A stretch of DNA of 64,000 nucleotides, from the NCBI GenBank assembly GCA_024711025.1, contig JANJTP010000039.1, forward strand, positions 1 through 64,000, written 5' to 3'. Source of the DNA: Solirubrobacteraceae bacterium (GTDB taxonomy: Bacteria > Actinomycetota > Thermoleophilia > Solirubrobacterales > Solirubrobacteraceae). A program made the position numbers and the translations under genes. Within the stretch, counting starts at the first letter, position 1. Every line of letters starts with the position of its first letter. Shown here in pieces: positions 50,225 through 62,102 of the stretch. The notes under the pieces were generated by a model. The model did not search any database. It had not been told where the DNA came from and was given only the letters and a program-made list of their open reading frames with translations.

Positions 50225-50479
50225 ATGCCCTACACTAACGGCATGCGCAAGACCAGCGTCTATCTCGACGAGGCGCAGGCCGCACGCCTGAGGCGACTCG
50301 CGAACGAGGAGGGCCGCTCGCAGGCGGAGATCCTCCGAGCGGCCGTCGACGCCTATGAGCCGCAAGCGTCCAAGGATCGAAACTTCGCGCTCGTGGCCGG
50401 CTTTCGCCGATCCGACGACGATCCGCGTCCGATCTCGCAGATCCCGGAGCGCGAGCTGCTCGACGGCTTCGGCACGTGA
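50225..50479 (+). CDS. Ribbon-helix-helix antitoxin
   Basis: MRKTSVYLDEAQAARLRRLANEEGRSQAEILRAAVDAY; probable start at 50243. Confidence 0.85.
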   Translation: MPYTNGMRKTSVYLDEAQAARLRRLANEEGRSQAEILRAAVDAYEPQASKDRNFALVAGFRRSDDDPRPISQIPERELLDGFGT

Positions 50480-50898
50480 CGCTGCTCATCGACGCCGCGC
50501 CGCTTGTCGCTCTTGCTGACCCGGCAGAGCCACAGCGCGAGGCGATTCTAAGCGCCCTCACGAGCGAAACGGGGGCGCTCGTGATCCCGGCGCCGACGAC
50601 CGCCGAGGTCGACTACCTCCTCGGACAGCGGTTTGGGCCCGGGGCGCGACGGGCGTTCCTCGCAGACCTCGCGGCCGGACGGTTCTCGGTCGGAAACCTC
50701 GAGCGCGGCGACTACGCCACGATTATCGACCTGGACACGCGCTATGCCGATCTCGATCTCGGTCTCGCGGACTGCGCGCTCGTCACCCTCGCCGCACGCC
50801 ACCGCACGACCCGCATCCTCAGCTTCGACGAACGGCATTTTCGCGCTGTCTTGCCGCTCCACGGCAAGGCCTTCACGCTTCTGCCGGCCGACGCGTGA
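50476..50898 (+). CDS. PIN-domain (VapC-like) toxin
   Basis: TLLIDAAPLVALADPAEP...TTAEVDYLL...LDLGLADCALVTLAARHRTTRILSFDERHF. Confidence 0.9.
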   Translation: MTLLIDAAPLVALADPAEPQREAILSALTSETGALVIPAPTTAEVDYLLGQRFGPGARRAFLADLAAGRFSVGNLERGDYATIIDLDTRYADLDLGLADCALVTLAARHRTTRILSFDERHFRAVLPLHGKAFTLLPADA

Positions 50899-51265
50899 AG
50901 GGCCGTTCCGTCGCGTCCGGCGCGTAGCGTCGAACACTCGATCCACGAGGGGAGGTGGGACGACGATCATCTCTACTCGTTCCGGCTCGGCGGGAAGGCC
51001 TAGACGAGTAGTCCCACGGCTCGTGGAGGGCGGGCCGGATTGCAGGGGACATAAACAGACAGGTCGAAGTCGGCGGCGCCTGATGTCACCGCCGACTCCA
51101 AGGAGGAGCCTCGATGCTCGCCGACCTCGACCTGCTGTCGATCGCTGTCTACTGCGCCGCTGACGATCCCCTGCCTTCCAAGCCAGCAAACGCCCACGGT
51201 CGCCAGCGGCGGTTCAAGCGACCCCAACAACCAAGAAACCCCACGCCTGCAGGGTCTCTTCGGGA

Positions 51266-51339
51266 CGGGAGCGACGGGACTCGAACCCGCGACCTCCGGC
51301 GTGACAGGCCGGCGCTCTAACCGACTGAGCTACGCCCCC
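51266..51339 (-). tRNA. tRNA-Asp (GTC)
   Basis: GGGGGCGTAGCTCAGTCGGTTAGAGCGCCGGCCTGTCACGCCGGAGGTCGCGGGTTCGAGTCCCGTCGCTCCCG; cloverleaf and GTC anticodon assigned by hand. Confidence 0.95.
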
Positions 51340-51508
51340 GTGGCGCGCAGAGAGTATGGCAGCCGCACGGCGACATCGTCGTCGTGACGCGCTACCGGCC
51401 CCGTCGGGCGCCCCACCACGATAGAGGGCGCCCGGCCTTTCGACGCAACTCCCGCCGGGCGGCGGTGTTCGAGCGGCCGGAAAGAACGGTCCGACAGGAA
51501 GGAAGGCC

Positions 51509-52513
51509 ATGCGCCCGGCTCGCATCAGCATCTCGCTCTTCGCCGCACTCGCCGTGCTCGCGCTCACCGCAGCCGTCGCGGTCGCCGCGACGATCACCGG
51601 CACGCCGCGCTCCGACAGGCTCACCGGGACGCCGACGTCCGACGCGATCTCCGGCCTCGGCGGCCACGATCTGATCCGCGGGCTGGCGGGCGACGACGCG
51701 ATCGACGGCGGCGCCGGCCACGACGTCATATTCGCGGGCGCGGGAGCCGACACCGTCAACGGTGGCACCCAGGGCGACTTCGTGCGCGGCGGCGAGGGCG
51801 ACGACACGATCGACGGCGAGCTGGGCCGCGACCTCCTCTGGGGCGACGGCGGAGACGACACGATCCGCGGGCTCCAGAACGACGACCGCATCTGGGGCGG
51901 CGCCGGCGCCGATCGCCTGATCGGCGACACGCCCGGGACCGGTGACCGCTTCTCGAACGACAGCATCTGGGGCGGGCTCGGGGACGACGCGATCTCCGGC
52001 GGCGACGCGCGCGACCGGCTCTACGGCGGCGATGGCAACGACACGATCGACGGCGACGCGGGCAACGACCTGATGGCCGGCGGCTCCGGCGACGACACCC
52101 AGCGCGGCGGCGCCGGCAACGACCGGATCTACGCGAACGTCGGCGTCGACGCCAGCTTCGGCGGCGAGGGCAACGACGACCTCTGGGCGCTGGCCCGCGC
52201 CGACGTGACGCCGGGCCCGCGCGGCGAGATCGACGTCGTGGGCGACACGCTCGACGGCGGGCCGGGGAACGACCGCTTCCACACGCGCGACGGCGAGGTC
52301 GACCGCATCACCTGCGGCGATGGGCGTGACGTTGCGCTGCTCGACACCGTCGACGTCATCGCCGACGCAACGAGCGAGAACCCCAAGGGCTCGTGCGAGC
52401 GCGTCGAGCGCAAGGCTCCCCGCAGCCACGACCGCGAGGCGCGCACGGAGCAGTCGGTCGACCACCACGCCAAGCACGACGAGCGCTACAGGCCCCGAAG
52501 CCCGCGCCGCTGA
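51509..52513 (+). CDS. Secreted RTX-type calcium-binding repeat protein
   Basis: Signal peptide and many GGxGxDxI/L nonapeptides, e.g. GGEGDDTIDG, GGDGNDTIDGDAGNDLMAGGSGDD. Confidence 0.92.
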   Translation: MRPARISISLFAALAVLALTAAVAVAATITGTPRSDRLTGTPTSDAISGLGGHDLIRGLAGDDAIDGGAGHDVIFAGAGADTVNGGTQGDFVRGGEGDDTIDGELGRDLLWGDGGDDTIRGLQNDDRIWGGAGADRLIGDTPGTGDRFSNDSIWGGLGDDAISGGDARDRLYGGDGNDTIDGDAGNDLMAGGSGDDTQRGGAGNDRIYANVGVDASFGGEGNDDLWALARADVTPGPRGEIDVVGDTLDGGPGNDRFHTRDGEVDRITCGDGRDVALLDTVDVIADATSENPKGSCERVERKAPRSHDREARTEQSVDHHAKHDERYRPRSPRR

Positions 52514-52580
52514 GCCCGAAACTCCGCGCCGGACACAAGGCGACCGACGCACCAGGCCCCCGCGCCGGTCGGAGTAGGAA

Positions 52581-52609
52581 CGCGAGGCCCCGCATTGCGG
52601 GGCCTCGCG
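52581..52609. terminator. 13-bp perfect hairpin between convergent genes
   Basis: cgcgaggccccgc att gcggggcctcgcg. Confidence 0.8.
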
Positions 52610-52625
52610 GCGTTGCCGGCCGACC

Positions 52626-53771
52626 TCAGTCCATCCCCGGCGGCGGCACGCTCCCGCCCGGCCGTCTGCCGCCAGGCGGGGACGGCGGCAGCGGGTTGCC
52701 GAAGGCGTCGGCGCCCGAGGCCGGAGCCCCCGGGTTGCCGAAGGCGTCGGCGGCCGACGCCGGAGGGGGATCGGGTGGCGACCCCTCGGGCGAGGCCGGA
52801 GCCGACGGCGCCTCAGGCGCAGAGGGAGCGGACGGCGCCTCAGGCGTGGACGGAGACGCCGACGCAGGCGGCGCAGGCGACGCAGGCGACGGCGCCGCCG
52901 GGGGCGAGGACGGCGCCGCCTGGGGCGAGGACGGCGCCTCGGGCATAGACGAAGCCGACGGCGCATCGGGCGGGGACCAAGCCGGCGGCGACCCCGGTGC
53001 GGGCGGCGCTGAGTCCGGCGGCGCCGGCGGGGTGAAGCCCCCGCCGTCGGCGCCGCCGGCGAAGACCTCCATCGAGCCCGGCAGTGCCTGCTCGCCTTGG
53101 GCCTCGCGCAGCGCGAAGTAGAGGATCGCGGCGGCCAGCGCCCAGATCGGCGCGATGAGCACGTTCATCGCGAGCTGGACGAGGAACGAGAGCACGACGG
53201 AGTCGCCGATCGCGCTGATCGCCCCGAAGACGATCCCGACGACGACGACGACGGCGAAGATCACGACGATCACGCCGAAGACCTGCCAGCGGTTGCCCTT
53301 CGTCAGAGCGCCGCTGCGCGAGAGCGCCGCGAAGACGCCCGGCCGCTCGACGACGACGACCGGCGCCGCGACGGCCCAGATCGCCAGCAGGATCAGGCCG
53401 GGGACGATCAGCAGCACGAAGCCGATCGCGATGCCGATGCCCGCCACGAGCCCGACGAGGATCAGCTGCCCGAGCACCGGCGTGACCGAGCCGAAGAGCT
53501 CCCCGAGCGTCGAGTCGAGCCGGCCGTCCTGCACGTCCTGGACGGTCCGCACGACCATCCCCGAGTACCACGTGGTGCCGATGATCGACGCCACTGCGGC
53601 GATCAGCGAGCCGAACACCGAGCTCGAGAGCAGCGCGGCGATCAGCGCGACCGGCACGAACACGACGAGCGCCCCGAGCACGAGCGTGCTCAGGTACTTG
53701 CCGTACGTGTCGAACGCCTTGCTGAGGACCCCCCCGATGTCGATCCTGCGGGCCGCCGCGGACGTGCTCAT
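52626..53771 (-). CDS. Multi-TM membrane protein with long Pro/Ala/Ser-rich C-terminal tail
   Basis: TM-rich N-terminal two-thirds; tail rich in PSAPEAPSAP, DAFGNP repeats. Confidence 0.75.
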   Translation of the reverse strand: MSTSAAARRIDIGGVLSKAFDTYGKYLSTLVLGALVVFVPVALIAALLSSSVFGSLIAAVASIIGTTWYSGMVVRTVQDVQDGRLDSTLGELFGSVTPVLGQLILVGLVAGIGIAIGFVLLIVPGLILLAIWAVAAPVVVVERPGVFAALSRSGALTKGNRWQVFGVIVVIFAVVVVVGIVFGAISAIGDSVVLSFLVQLAMNVLIAPIWALAAAILYFALREAQGEQALPGSMEVFAGGADGGGFTPPAPPDSAPPAPGSPPAWSPPDAPSASSMPEAPSSPQAAPSSPPAAPSPASPAPPASASPSTPEAPSAPSAPEAPSAPASPEGSPPDPPPASAADAFGNPGAPASGADAFGNPLPPSPPGGRRPGGSVPPPGMD

Positions 53772-53810
53772 CCCTCTCCCTCCGACTGGATCCGATCGGA
53801 AGCGTCGGCG

Positions 53811-55175
53811 CTACAGCGCCGGGACTCCCTGCGGAAGCTTCGCCACCGCGCGGTCCATGTCCTCCTGTGAGAACTCGGGATCCTCGAGCGTGCCCGCGAG
53901 ATACGCGTCGTAGGCCGACAGGTCGAAGTGACCGTGGCCGGAGAGCCCGAACAGGATCACGCGCTCCTCACCGGCCTCCTTGGCCGCCAGGGCCTCGTCG
54001 ATCGCGGCGCGGATCGCGTGGGTCGGCTCGGGTGCGGGGATGATGCCCTCGCTGCGCGCGAACTGCATGCCGGCCGCGAAGGTCTCGCTCTGACGGTAGG
54101 CGCGCGCTTCGACGAGCCCTTCGTGGACGAGCGCGGAGACGAGCGGTGAGTCGCCGTGGTAGCGCAGCCCGCCGGCGTGCACCGGCGGCGGCACGAAGTC
54201 GTGGCCCAGCGTGTACATCGGCATCAGCGGCGTCAGCCCCGCGGTGTCGCCGAAGTCGTAGGCGTAGATGCCCTTCGTCAGCGTCGGGCAGGCCGCCGGC
54301 TCGGCGGCGACGAAGCGCGTCGTCGCACCCTCGCGCAGGTTGCGCCGCAGCCAGGGGCCGGCGAGACCGCCGAAGTTCGACCCGCCGCCCACGCAGGCGA
54401 TGACGACGTCCGGCTCCTCGCCGGCCATCCCCATCTGCTCGATCGTCTCCACCCCGATCACCGTCTGGTGCAGCACGACGTGGTTGAGCACCGAGCCGAG
54501 CGCGTAGTTGGTGTCGTCGTTCTGCGCGGCGATCTCGACGGCCTCGGAGATCGCGATGCCGAGCGACCCCGTGTCGAACTCGGCGTGGGAGCGGCCCGAC
54601 TGGGTCAGCTGCGAGGGCGAGCGATGGACCGTCGCGCCCCAGGTCTCCATCATCGAGCGCCGGTAGGGCTTCTGGTCGTACGACGAGCCGACCATGAAGA
54701 CCTCGCACTCAAGGCCGAAGATCCCGCAGGCGAAAGCCAGCGACGAGCCCCACTGGCCGGCGCCGGTCTCCGTCGTGATCCGGCGGATGCCGGCCTTCGC
54801 GTTCTCGTACGCCTGGGGAACGGCCGTGTTCGGCTTGTGCGAGCCGGCCGGCGAACCACCCTCGTACTTGTAGTAGATGTGCGCCGGGGTATCGAGCGCC
54901 CGCTCGAGACGCCGCGCGCGGTAGAGCGGCGCCGGGCGCCAGAGCTTGTAAGCCTCGCGCACCTCCTCGGGGATCTCGACCTCGGGCTCGGTCGAGACCT
55001 CCTGCAGGATCAGCTGCTCGGGGAAGATCGCGAGGAGGTCCTGCGGCCCCGCCGGCTGCTTGGTCTGCGGGTTGAGCGGCGGCAGCGGCTCGCCGGGCAG
55101 GTCCGCCATCAGGTTCACCCAGTGGGTGGGGATGCGATCCTCGCTGAGCAGGTACTTGGTTACGTCGTCAGCCAT
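53811..55175 (-). CDS. TrpB2-like PLP-dependent tryptophan synthase beta paralog
   Basis: [50 protein letters not shown]. Confidence 0.95.
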   Translation of the reverse strand: MADDVTKYLLSEDRIPTHWVNLMADLPGEPLPPLNPQTKQPAGPQDLLAIFPEQLILQEVSTEPEVEIPEEVREAYKLWRPAPLYRARRLERALDTPAHIYYKYEGGSPAGSHKPNTAVPQAYENAKAGIRRITTETGAGQWGSSLAFACGIFGLECEVFMVGSSYDQKPYRRSMMETWGATVHRSPSQLTQSGRSHAEFDTGSLGIAISEAVEIAAQNDDTNYALGSVLNHVVLHQTVIGVETIEQMGMAGEEPDVVIACVGGGSNFGGLAGPWLRRNLREGATTRFVAAEPAACPTLTKGIYAYDFGDTAGLTPLMPMYTLGHDFVPPPVHAGGLRYHGDSPLVSALVHEGLVEARAYRQSETFAAGMQFARSEGIIPAPEPTHAIRAAIDEALAAKEAGEERVILFGLSGHGHFDLSAYDAYLAGTLEDPEFSQEDMDRAVAKLPQGVPAL

Positions 55176-55290
55176 GTCGGCGGGGCTCCTTGGGGGCGCT
55201 CGGGTGGCGTACCGGAATCCGGTCGATCCTACCGGCGCCAAGCGCCCGACAGCGGCCCCGCGCAGCGCACTTGCGAGTACCGTCTGCGCC

Positions 55291-56247
55291 ATGCGCATCG
55301 CGGTGATCGGCGCCGGAGTCGCCGGCCTCGCCTGCGCGAGCGAGCTGGCGAGCGCCGGTCACGACGTCGTCGTGCTGGAGAGCTCGCGAAGCGTCGGCGG
55401 GCGTGCGGCGACCCGCCGCACCGAGGCGGGCGCGTTCGACGACGGCTGCCCCCTGCTCGCCCGTGGGTCGTGGCTGCTCGAGCTCGCGCCGCTCGGGCTC
55501 GAGCTCGCCTGCTTCGCCGAGCGCGAGACGCCGGTCCCGTCGATGGAGACGCTGTGCGTCGCGCTGGGCGCGGGCCTCGACGTGCGCGCGGGAGTTCGGG
55601 TCGCGAGGATCGTCCGCGCGGCGCGCGGCACCACGGTGCGGATCGAGTCGGGCGACGGCATCGACCTCGGCGCGTTCGACCGTGTCGCCGTGACGGCGCC
55701 GGCGCCGCGATCGGCCGAGCTGCTCGCCGACGGCGAGCCCGACCTCGCCGAGCGCGCCGGCCGTGTGCTGTACGCGCCGTGCTGGACGGCGCTCGCCGCG
55801 TGGGACGAGCGGCTGGCGCTCGACTTCGACTGGCACCGCGAGGCGGCGGGCGCGACTCCGGTCGCCTGGGCCTGCCGCGAGAGCGCCAAGCCGGGCCGCG
55901 AGCCGGGCGAGCGCTGGACGGTCCAGGCCGGGCCGCTGTGGAGCCGGGCGCGGCTCGGCGACGACGGCGACATCGTCGCGCGGGATCTCGTCGCGGCGCT
56001 CGGGCTGCTGGGCCACGAGCCGCTTCCACCGCCGACGCTGCTGCTGGCCCACCGCTGGAGGTTCGCGCGGTGCGTCGAGCCGCTGCGGGAGCCGTGCCTG
56101 GTCAGCGAAGACCTGTGCATCGGCGCGGCCGGCGACTGGTGCGCCCCTCCGCCCGCGCCGGGCGACCCAGGTGCGCTGCAGGAGGGCCTCGGTGTGCCGG
56201 CGGCGCTGCACGCGGGGCGCGCGCTGGCGCGCGCGCTGATCGCCTAG
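55291..56247 (+). CDS. NAD(P)/FAD-dependent oxidoreductase, renalase-like
   Basis: [42 protein letters not shown]...[10 protein letters not shown]. Confidence 0.88.
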   Translation: MRIAVIGAGVAGLACASELASAGHDVVVLESSRSVGGRAATRRTEAGAFDDGCPLLARGSWLLELAPLGLELACFAERETPVPSMETLCVALGAGLDVRAGVRVARIVRAARGTTVRIESGDGIDLGAFDRVAVTAPAPRSAELLADGEPDLAERAGRVLYAPCWTALAAWDERLALDFDWHREAAGATPVAWACRESAKPGREPGERWTVQAGPLWSRARLGDDGDIVARDLVAALGLLGHEPLPPPTLLLAHRWRFARCVEPLREPCLVSEDLCIGAAGDWCAPPPAPGDPGALQEGLGVPAALHAGRALARALIA

Positions 56248-56325
56248 CGTCGCCGCCTCGCTCCGCGCTCCGCGGGCCGCCCGCCGCCGTCTTTCGGCCG
56301 ACAGACGGCGGACGGCGGACGGTGC

Positions 56326-57252
<927 letters not shown>

Positions 57253-57266
57253 TGCCCAGCCGGTCG

Positions 57267-58478
57267 TCAGTGGCTGACGGCGGCAGCGGCGAGCTCGGAG
57301 ACGAGGCGATCCTCATAGAAGCGCTCGAGCTCGAACGGTGCGATCAGGTCCGGGGTGCGCCCGGTCGCGGTCAGCTCGGCCAGCGTCTTGCCGACGATCG
57401 GGGCGGCCTTGAAGCCGTAGGTGCCCCAACCGGCGCTGACGTGGAAGTTCTCGATCTCCGTCTTGCCGAGGATCGGGCTGTAGTCCGGGCTGAGGTCGCA
57501 GAGTCCCGCCCACGAGCGCATGAGGCGAGCCCGCTCGAGCTGCGGGAAGAGCTCGAGCACGTGGCGCGTGACGTCCTGCAGGAAGTTGAGCGTGCCCTGC
57601 ATGCGGTAGGTCGTCCAAGGCTCGATCTCGGATCCCATCAGGAACTCGCCGCGATCGGTCTGGCTGACGTAGACGTGCATCTGCGAGGAGACGATGACGA
57701 CGTCGAGCAGCGGCTTGACGCACTCGGTGACGCAGGCCTGGAGGATGTGCGTGGTGATCGGCAGGGGCACCCCGGCCATGTCGCAGATCAGGGTGCTCCA
57801 GCCCGCGGTGCAGTTGAGGACGGTGCCCGCGCGAACCGTGCCGCGGTTCGTGCGCACCGCGGTGATGCGGTCGCCGGTCCGCTCGAGGCCGAGGACCTCG
57901 GTGCCGGGGTGGATCTCCGCGCCGCCGGCGTCGGCGCCGCGCGCGAAGCCCCACACCACGGCGTCGTGACGGATGATCCCGCCCGGCGGGTGGTAGAGCG
58001 CGCCGAGGATCGGGTAGGTCGTGTCCTCCCCGACGTACATCGCCGGCGCCAGCTCCTTGATCTCCGCGGGGCCGATGACCCGCGAGTCGATGCCTGCGAG
58101 CCGGTTCACCTCGGCGCGGTTGGCCATCACGAAGAGCGCCCGATCGGAGTGCGCCAGCGTGAGGTGCCCGTGCTGCGAGAACATGACGTTGAAGTCGAGG
58201 TCCTGCGAGAGGCCCTCGTAGAGCTTCACGCTCGCGTCGTAGAACCGCGCGCCCTCAGGCGTCTTATAGTTCGAGCGCAGGATCGTCGTGTTTCGCCCGG
58301 CGGCGCCCGAGCCGATGTAGTTGCGCTCGAGGATCGCGACGTTCGTGATCCCGTGCTGGCGCAGGTAGTAAGCGGTGGCCAGGCCGTGTGAGCCACCGCC
58401 GATGATCACGACGTCGTAGGAGTCCTTCAGCTCCGGGCGGCGGCGCCACATGCGGCGCTTACGGAAGATGTCAAGCAT
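57267..58478 (-). CDS. soxB: Sarcosine oxidase beta-like subunit
   Basis: [50 protein letters not shown]. Confidence 0.93.
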   Translation of the reverse strand: MLDIFRKRRMWRRRPELKDSYDVVIIGGGSHGLATAYYLRQHGITNVAILERNYIGSGAAGRNTTILRSNYKTPEGARFYDASVKLYEGLSQDLDFNVMFSQHGHLTLAHSDRALFVMANRAEVNRLAGIDSRVIGPAEIKELAPAMYVGEDTTYPILGALYHPPGGIIRHDAVVWGFARGADAGGAEIHPGTEVLGLERTGDRITAVRTNRGTVRAGTVLNCTAGWSTLICDMAGVPLPITTHILQACVTECVKPLLDVVIVSSQMHVYVSQTDRGEFLMGSEIEPWTTYRMQGTLNFLQDVTRHVLELFPQLERARLMRSWAGLCDLSPDYSPILGKTEIENFHVSAGWGTYGFKAAPIVGKTLAELTATGRTPDLIAPFELERFYEDRLVSELAAAAVSH

Positions 58479-59226
58479 GCGCGGATGTCCCGTCCGTCTC
58501 GCGGTCGATCTCCATCAGGACCTCGTCGCCCACGGGGCGCCCGCCGAACTGCTCGGCCGCGTCCGCTACGACGGTCCACAGGTACTCGCCGAGGGCGGAG
58601 CCGAACAGCAGTCGGAAGCGGTCGGGGCCCTCGTGCAGGATGCCTCCCGGGGTGCGCGCGACCGAGCCCGGGTGGAACGAGCCCACCTGGCTGGCAGCCG
58701 GCCGCAGGTCCAGGGCGCAGAAGCGGGCGATCACCTCGCGGGCGCGCGGCCCGACGATCACCAGCGAGGCGAGCGCGCTCGTCAGGTCCACCAGGCTCGC
58801 CGACGGCGCGAGGCGCGGGAGGGCCTCGGCGATCGTCTCGCGGAGCTCGTCGCCACCGCCCGGTGGGAGGAGCACGAGAACGCGCGTCGCGGCCATCGGA
58901 CACCACCAGCCGGAGCCGATCGGAGTCGCGCCGCCGCCGGCCGCGGCGACCTCGCGGCCCGCGAGCTCGGAGCCCAGCGCGACGAGCTGGTCCGGGGCGC
59001 CCTGCACCTCGAGCTTGCCGACGTGCGAGAGGTCGACCCAGCCGACCGCCTCGGCGCAGGCTTCGCGCTCGCGCTGCGCCGAGCCGTACGAGGCGGCGAC
59101 GTTCCAGCCCGCGCGGAAGACGAACTGGGCTCCGGCCGCGCGCGCCACGCGCTCCATCGGGCTGCTGGCGAGCGGCGCGACGACGCCCTCGACGGCTCCC
59201 TGGGTCGATAGGAACGCCAAGCTCAT
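58471..59226 (-). CDS. soxG: Sarcosine oxidase gamma-like subunit
   Basis: Position within sox operon; VGWVDLSHVGKLEVQGAP...; SLVDLTSALASLVIVGPRAREVIARFCALDL. Confidence 0.88.
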   Translation of the reverse strand: MSLAFLSTQGAVEGVVAPLASSPMERVARAAGAQFVFRAGWNVAASYGSAQREREACAEAVGWVDLSHVGKLEVQGAPDQLVALGSELAGREVAAAGGGATPIGSGWWCPMAATRVLVLLPPGGGDELRETIAEALPRLAPSASLVDLTSALASLVIVGPRAREVIARFCALDLRPAASQVGSFHPGSVARTPGGILHEGPDRFRLLFGSALGEYLWTVVADAAEQFGGRPVGDEVLMEIDRETDGTSAHA

Positions 59227-62102
59227 GAGCGGAGCACCTCGCCCTCCGGGTCGTAGAACGGCCGCGTCGTGACGCGCGCTTCGAGTATGCGCCCGGCGTC
59301 CGAGATCTGCACCTGCGCGTCGTCGACGGCAAGATCGGTGGGCACCCAGGCCATGCCGATCACGCGGTCGAGCTTCGGCGCGTAGCGCGAGCTGGTCACC
59401 TGACCGGCCGCGACGCCGTCGCGGACGATGACCGCGCCCTCGGTGGGAACGTGGCCGTTCGCCGTCGTGAACCCGACCAGCTTCGACTCAGGGACGCGGT
59501 CCGCGGCCAGCTCGAGCGCCCAGCGGCCGATGAAGTCCTCTTCCTTGTCGAGCTTGACGATCCACGGCATGCCCGCCGCGGCCGGCAGCGACTCGGAGTC
59601 GGTGTCCTGGCCGACGATCACGTGCAGCTTCTGCAGGCGCAGGATCCGCTGCGGCTCCATGCCGAACGGGCGGATGCCGTGCTCGCGCCCGGCCTCCATG
59701 ATCGCGCCCCAGAGGTGCTCGCCGTAGGCGGCGGGGAAGTGCAGCTCGTACCCGACCTCGCCGACGAAGCCGATCCGCATCGCCAGGCAGGGCACGCCGG
59801 CGACGGTCCCCTGCCGGGCGTGCAGGTACGGGAAGCCCTCGGCCGAGCAGTCCAGGTCGGTCAGGCTCGAAAGGATCTCGCGGGCCTTGGGCCCCGCCAG
59901 GTTGACGGCCGCCAGGCCCTGCGTGACGTCGGTCAGGCGGACATCCATGTCCCAGGTCGCCAGCCACCACGAGAACCACTGCTCGACGGCGCCCGCGCCG
60001 CTCGACGTCGTCGTGACGAGGAAGCTGTTCTCGTCGAGCCGGCAGACCGTGCCGTCGTCGGTGATCCGTCCGGCCTCGGAGGTCAGGACGCCGTAGCGGA
60101 TGCGGTTCGGCGCCAGGTTCGACAGGCGGTTGGGGTAGAGGCGGTCGAGGAACGCCCCGGCGTCCGGCCCGGCGACGATCAGCTTGCCGAGCGTGGAGAC
60201 GTCGATCAGGCCCGCGGTCTGCTGGACGGCAAGCGCCTCGCCCTGCGGGTCGCCGTAGTCGTAGGCGCGCCGCCAGTCGCCGGCCCACCTCACGGTCGCG
60301 CCGAGATCGCGGTGGCAGCCGTGGATCGAGGAGCGCTTGGCCGGCTCGAAGGGACGCCCTGCCAGCGCGCCGAGCGGCACCGTGACCCATGGCGGACGGG
60401 CGGTCGTCATGCCGATCTCGCCGAGCGAGAGGCCGGTGGCCTTGGCGATCAGGCGAGCGGACGGGAGCTGCGAGAAGCGCCCCTGAGAGGGTCCCATCGT
60501 GACCGTCGTGTAGCGCTTGGCGAGCTCGATCGAGGAGAAGCCCTCGTCGACCGCGTAGGCGATGTCCTTGGCGGTGACGTCCTCGTCGAGGTCGACGAAC
60601 GCCTTGCCGCCGCGCCGCCCGTCGGTCGCGAGCGCCGGGGCCACGGCGACCCTTCCGGGTCCGCCCGCGGCTACGAGCCGCTCGCGGGCCTCCGCGAGCT
60701 GCTGCTCGACCTCGCTGCCGCCGATCCCGAGGGCGAGCGCCGCCTCGAGGCCCGCGACGGAGCCCGACGCGGCCGCGGCCGCTGCGCTCTCGTGGCCGAC
60801 CACCGAGCCGGCGGCGTGCACGCTGGGCGGCAGCTCGCCGGCGACGAACCGCCCGCTGCGCTCGTCGTAGGTGGCGTGGGCGCCGGCCTGGAGCAGCAGC
60901 GAGCTGGCCGGAACCTCGCCGCCGCCGACTGCGATGACATCGCACTCGTGGCGTTTCGTCGTGCCGCTGCGGGCGACGCCGCGCTCGTCGACGCGCGCCG
61001 TGACGGCCTCGCTCACGCCGCCGCGCCCGGCGGCCCGCACGACGGTGGAGCCGGAGATCAGCTCGATCCCCGCCGCGCCGAGCTGCTGGGCGAGATCGGC
61101 GGAGTCGGGGGCGTCGCGCAGGTCGGCGACGGCGACGACGCGGACGCCGGCGCGATACAGCGCCAGGGCGTCGTCGAGGCCGCTGTCGGACGTCGCCGCC
61201 ACGAGCACCGCGGCTCCGGGCGCGACGCCGTACAGCGCCGCGGCGCGGCGAGCGCCGCCGGAGAGCATCACGCCCGGCAGGTCGTTGTCCGGGAAGACCA
61301 GCGACTGCTCGACGGTCCCGGTCGCCGCGATATGGCGAGCGGCGCGGACCTGGTGGAGCGTGCTCCCCTGCCAGACGGGGACGAGCCCGTCGAAGAAGCC
61401 GAGCGCCGCTGCGCCTTCCAGCACCTCGACGCCGGCCTCGCGGGCTGTGCGCACGAGGTCGCGCGCCTCCTCGTGGGCGCCCTCGACCAGCAGGCGGCCA
61501 CCGGGCTCGAGGTCCTCGTCGGCGAGGACGACGTCGGCTCCGCTGCGCGCCGCGGCGATCGCGGCCTGCAGGCCGGCGACGCCGCCACCGATCACCAGGA
61601 CGTCGCAGTGGCGCCGCCGGTACTCGGTGCGCCACTCGCGCTCGTCCTGCGCCGGGCGCAGCCTCGCGAGCCCGGCCGCGTTGCGCAGGACCTTCTCGTA
61701 GACCGGCCAAAGCCGTCGCGGGCGGATGAACGTCTTGTAGTAGAAGCCGGGCGGCGTGAACGGGCCACCGAAGAGGTCGGTCGCGCGCATCACGTCGAAG
61801 CGCAGGCTCGGCCAGGCGTTGATGTGCTGCACCCGCAGGCCCTCGCGGACCAGCTCGCTGCAGGCTCGCGCGCCGGGCCAGCCGTCGACGTCCATCATCG
61901 AGTGCGCGCAGCGCCCCGAGAAGCACAGCTCGCCGCGCGGGCGGTGGTACTTGAAGCTGCGCGAGAGCACGCGCTGCTCGCCGGCGAGCAGCGCCGAGGC
62001 GATCGTGTCGCCCGGGTGCGCCTCCACCGAGCGCCCGTCGAAGCTGAACTTGATCCGCCGCGAGCGATCGATGCGCTCCCCCGGCTGCTGTGCGAGCCTC
62101 AC
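59223..62102 (-). CDS. soxA: Sarcosine oxidase alpha-like subunit (with GcvT-like THF-binding C-terminus)
   Basis: GTG start; FSFDGRSVEAHPGDTIASALLA, RGELCFSGRCAHSMMDVDG, CDVLVIGGGVAGLQAAIAAARSGADVVLADED, C-terminal aminomethyltransferase-like domain. Confidence 0.93.
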   Translation of the reverse strand: MRLAQQPGERIDRSRRIKFSFDGRSVEAHPGDTIASALLAGEQRVLSRSFKYHRPRGELCFSGRCAHSMMDVDGWPGARACSELVREGLRVQHINAWPSLRFDVMRATDLFGGPFTPPGFYYKTFIRPRRLWPVYEKVLRNAAGLARLRPAQDEREWRTEYRRRHCDVLVIGGGVAGLQAAIAAARSGADVVLADEDLEPGGRLLVEGAHEEARDLVRTAREAGVEVLEGAAALGFFDGLVPVWQGSTLHQVRAARHIAATGTVEQSLVFPDNDLPGVMLSGGARRAAALYGVAPGAAVLVAATSDSGLDDALALYRAGVRVVAVADLRDAPDSADLAQQLGAAGIELISGSTVVRAAGRGGVSEAVTARVDERGVARSGTTKRHECDVIAVGGGEVPASSLLLQAGAHATYDERSGRFVAGELPPSVHAAGSVVGHESAAAAAASGSVAGLEAALALGIGGSEVEQQLAEARERLVAAGGPGRVAVAPALATDGRRGGKAFVDLDEDVTAKDIAYAVDEGFSSIELAKRYTTVTMGPSQGRFSQLPSARLIAKATGLSLGEIGMTTARPPWVTVPLGALAGRPFEPAKRSSIHGCHRDLGATVRWAGDWRRAYDYGDPQGEALAVQQTAGLIDVSTLGKLIVAGPDAGAFLDRLYPNRLSNLAPNRIRYGVLTSEAGRITDDGTVCRLDENSFLVTTTSSGAGAVEQWFSWWLATWDMDVRLTDVTQGLAAVNLAGPKAREILSSLTDLDCSAEGFPYLHARQGTVAGVPCLAMRIGFVGEVGYELHFPAAYGEHLWGAIMEAGREHGIRPFGMEPQRILRLQKLHVIVGQDTDSESLPAAAGMPWIVKLDKEEDFIGRWALELAADRVPESKLVGFTTANGHVPTEGAVIVRDGVAAGQVTSSRYAPKLDRVIGMAWVPTDLAVDDAQVQISDAGRILEARVTTRPFYDPEGEVLRS

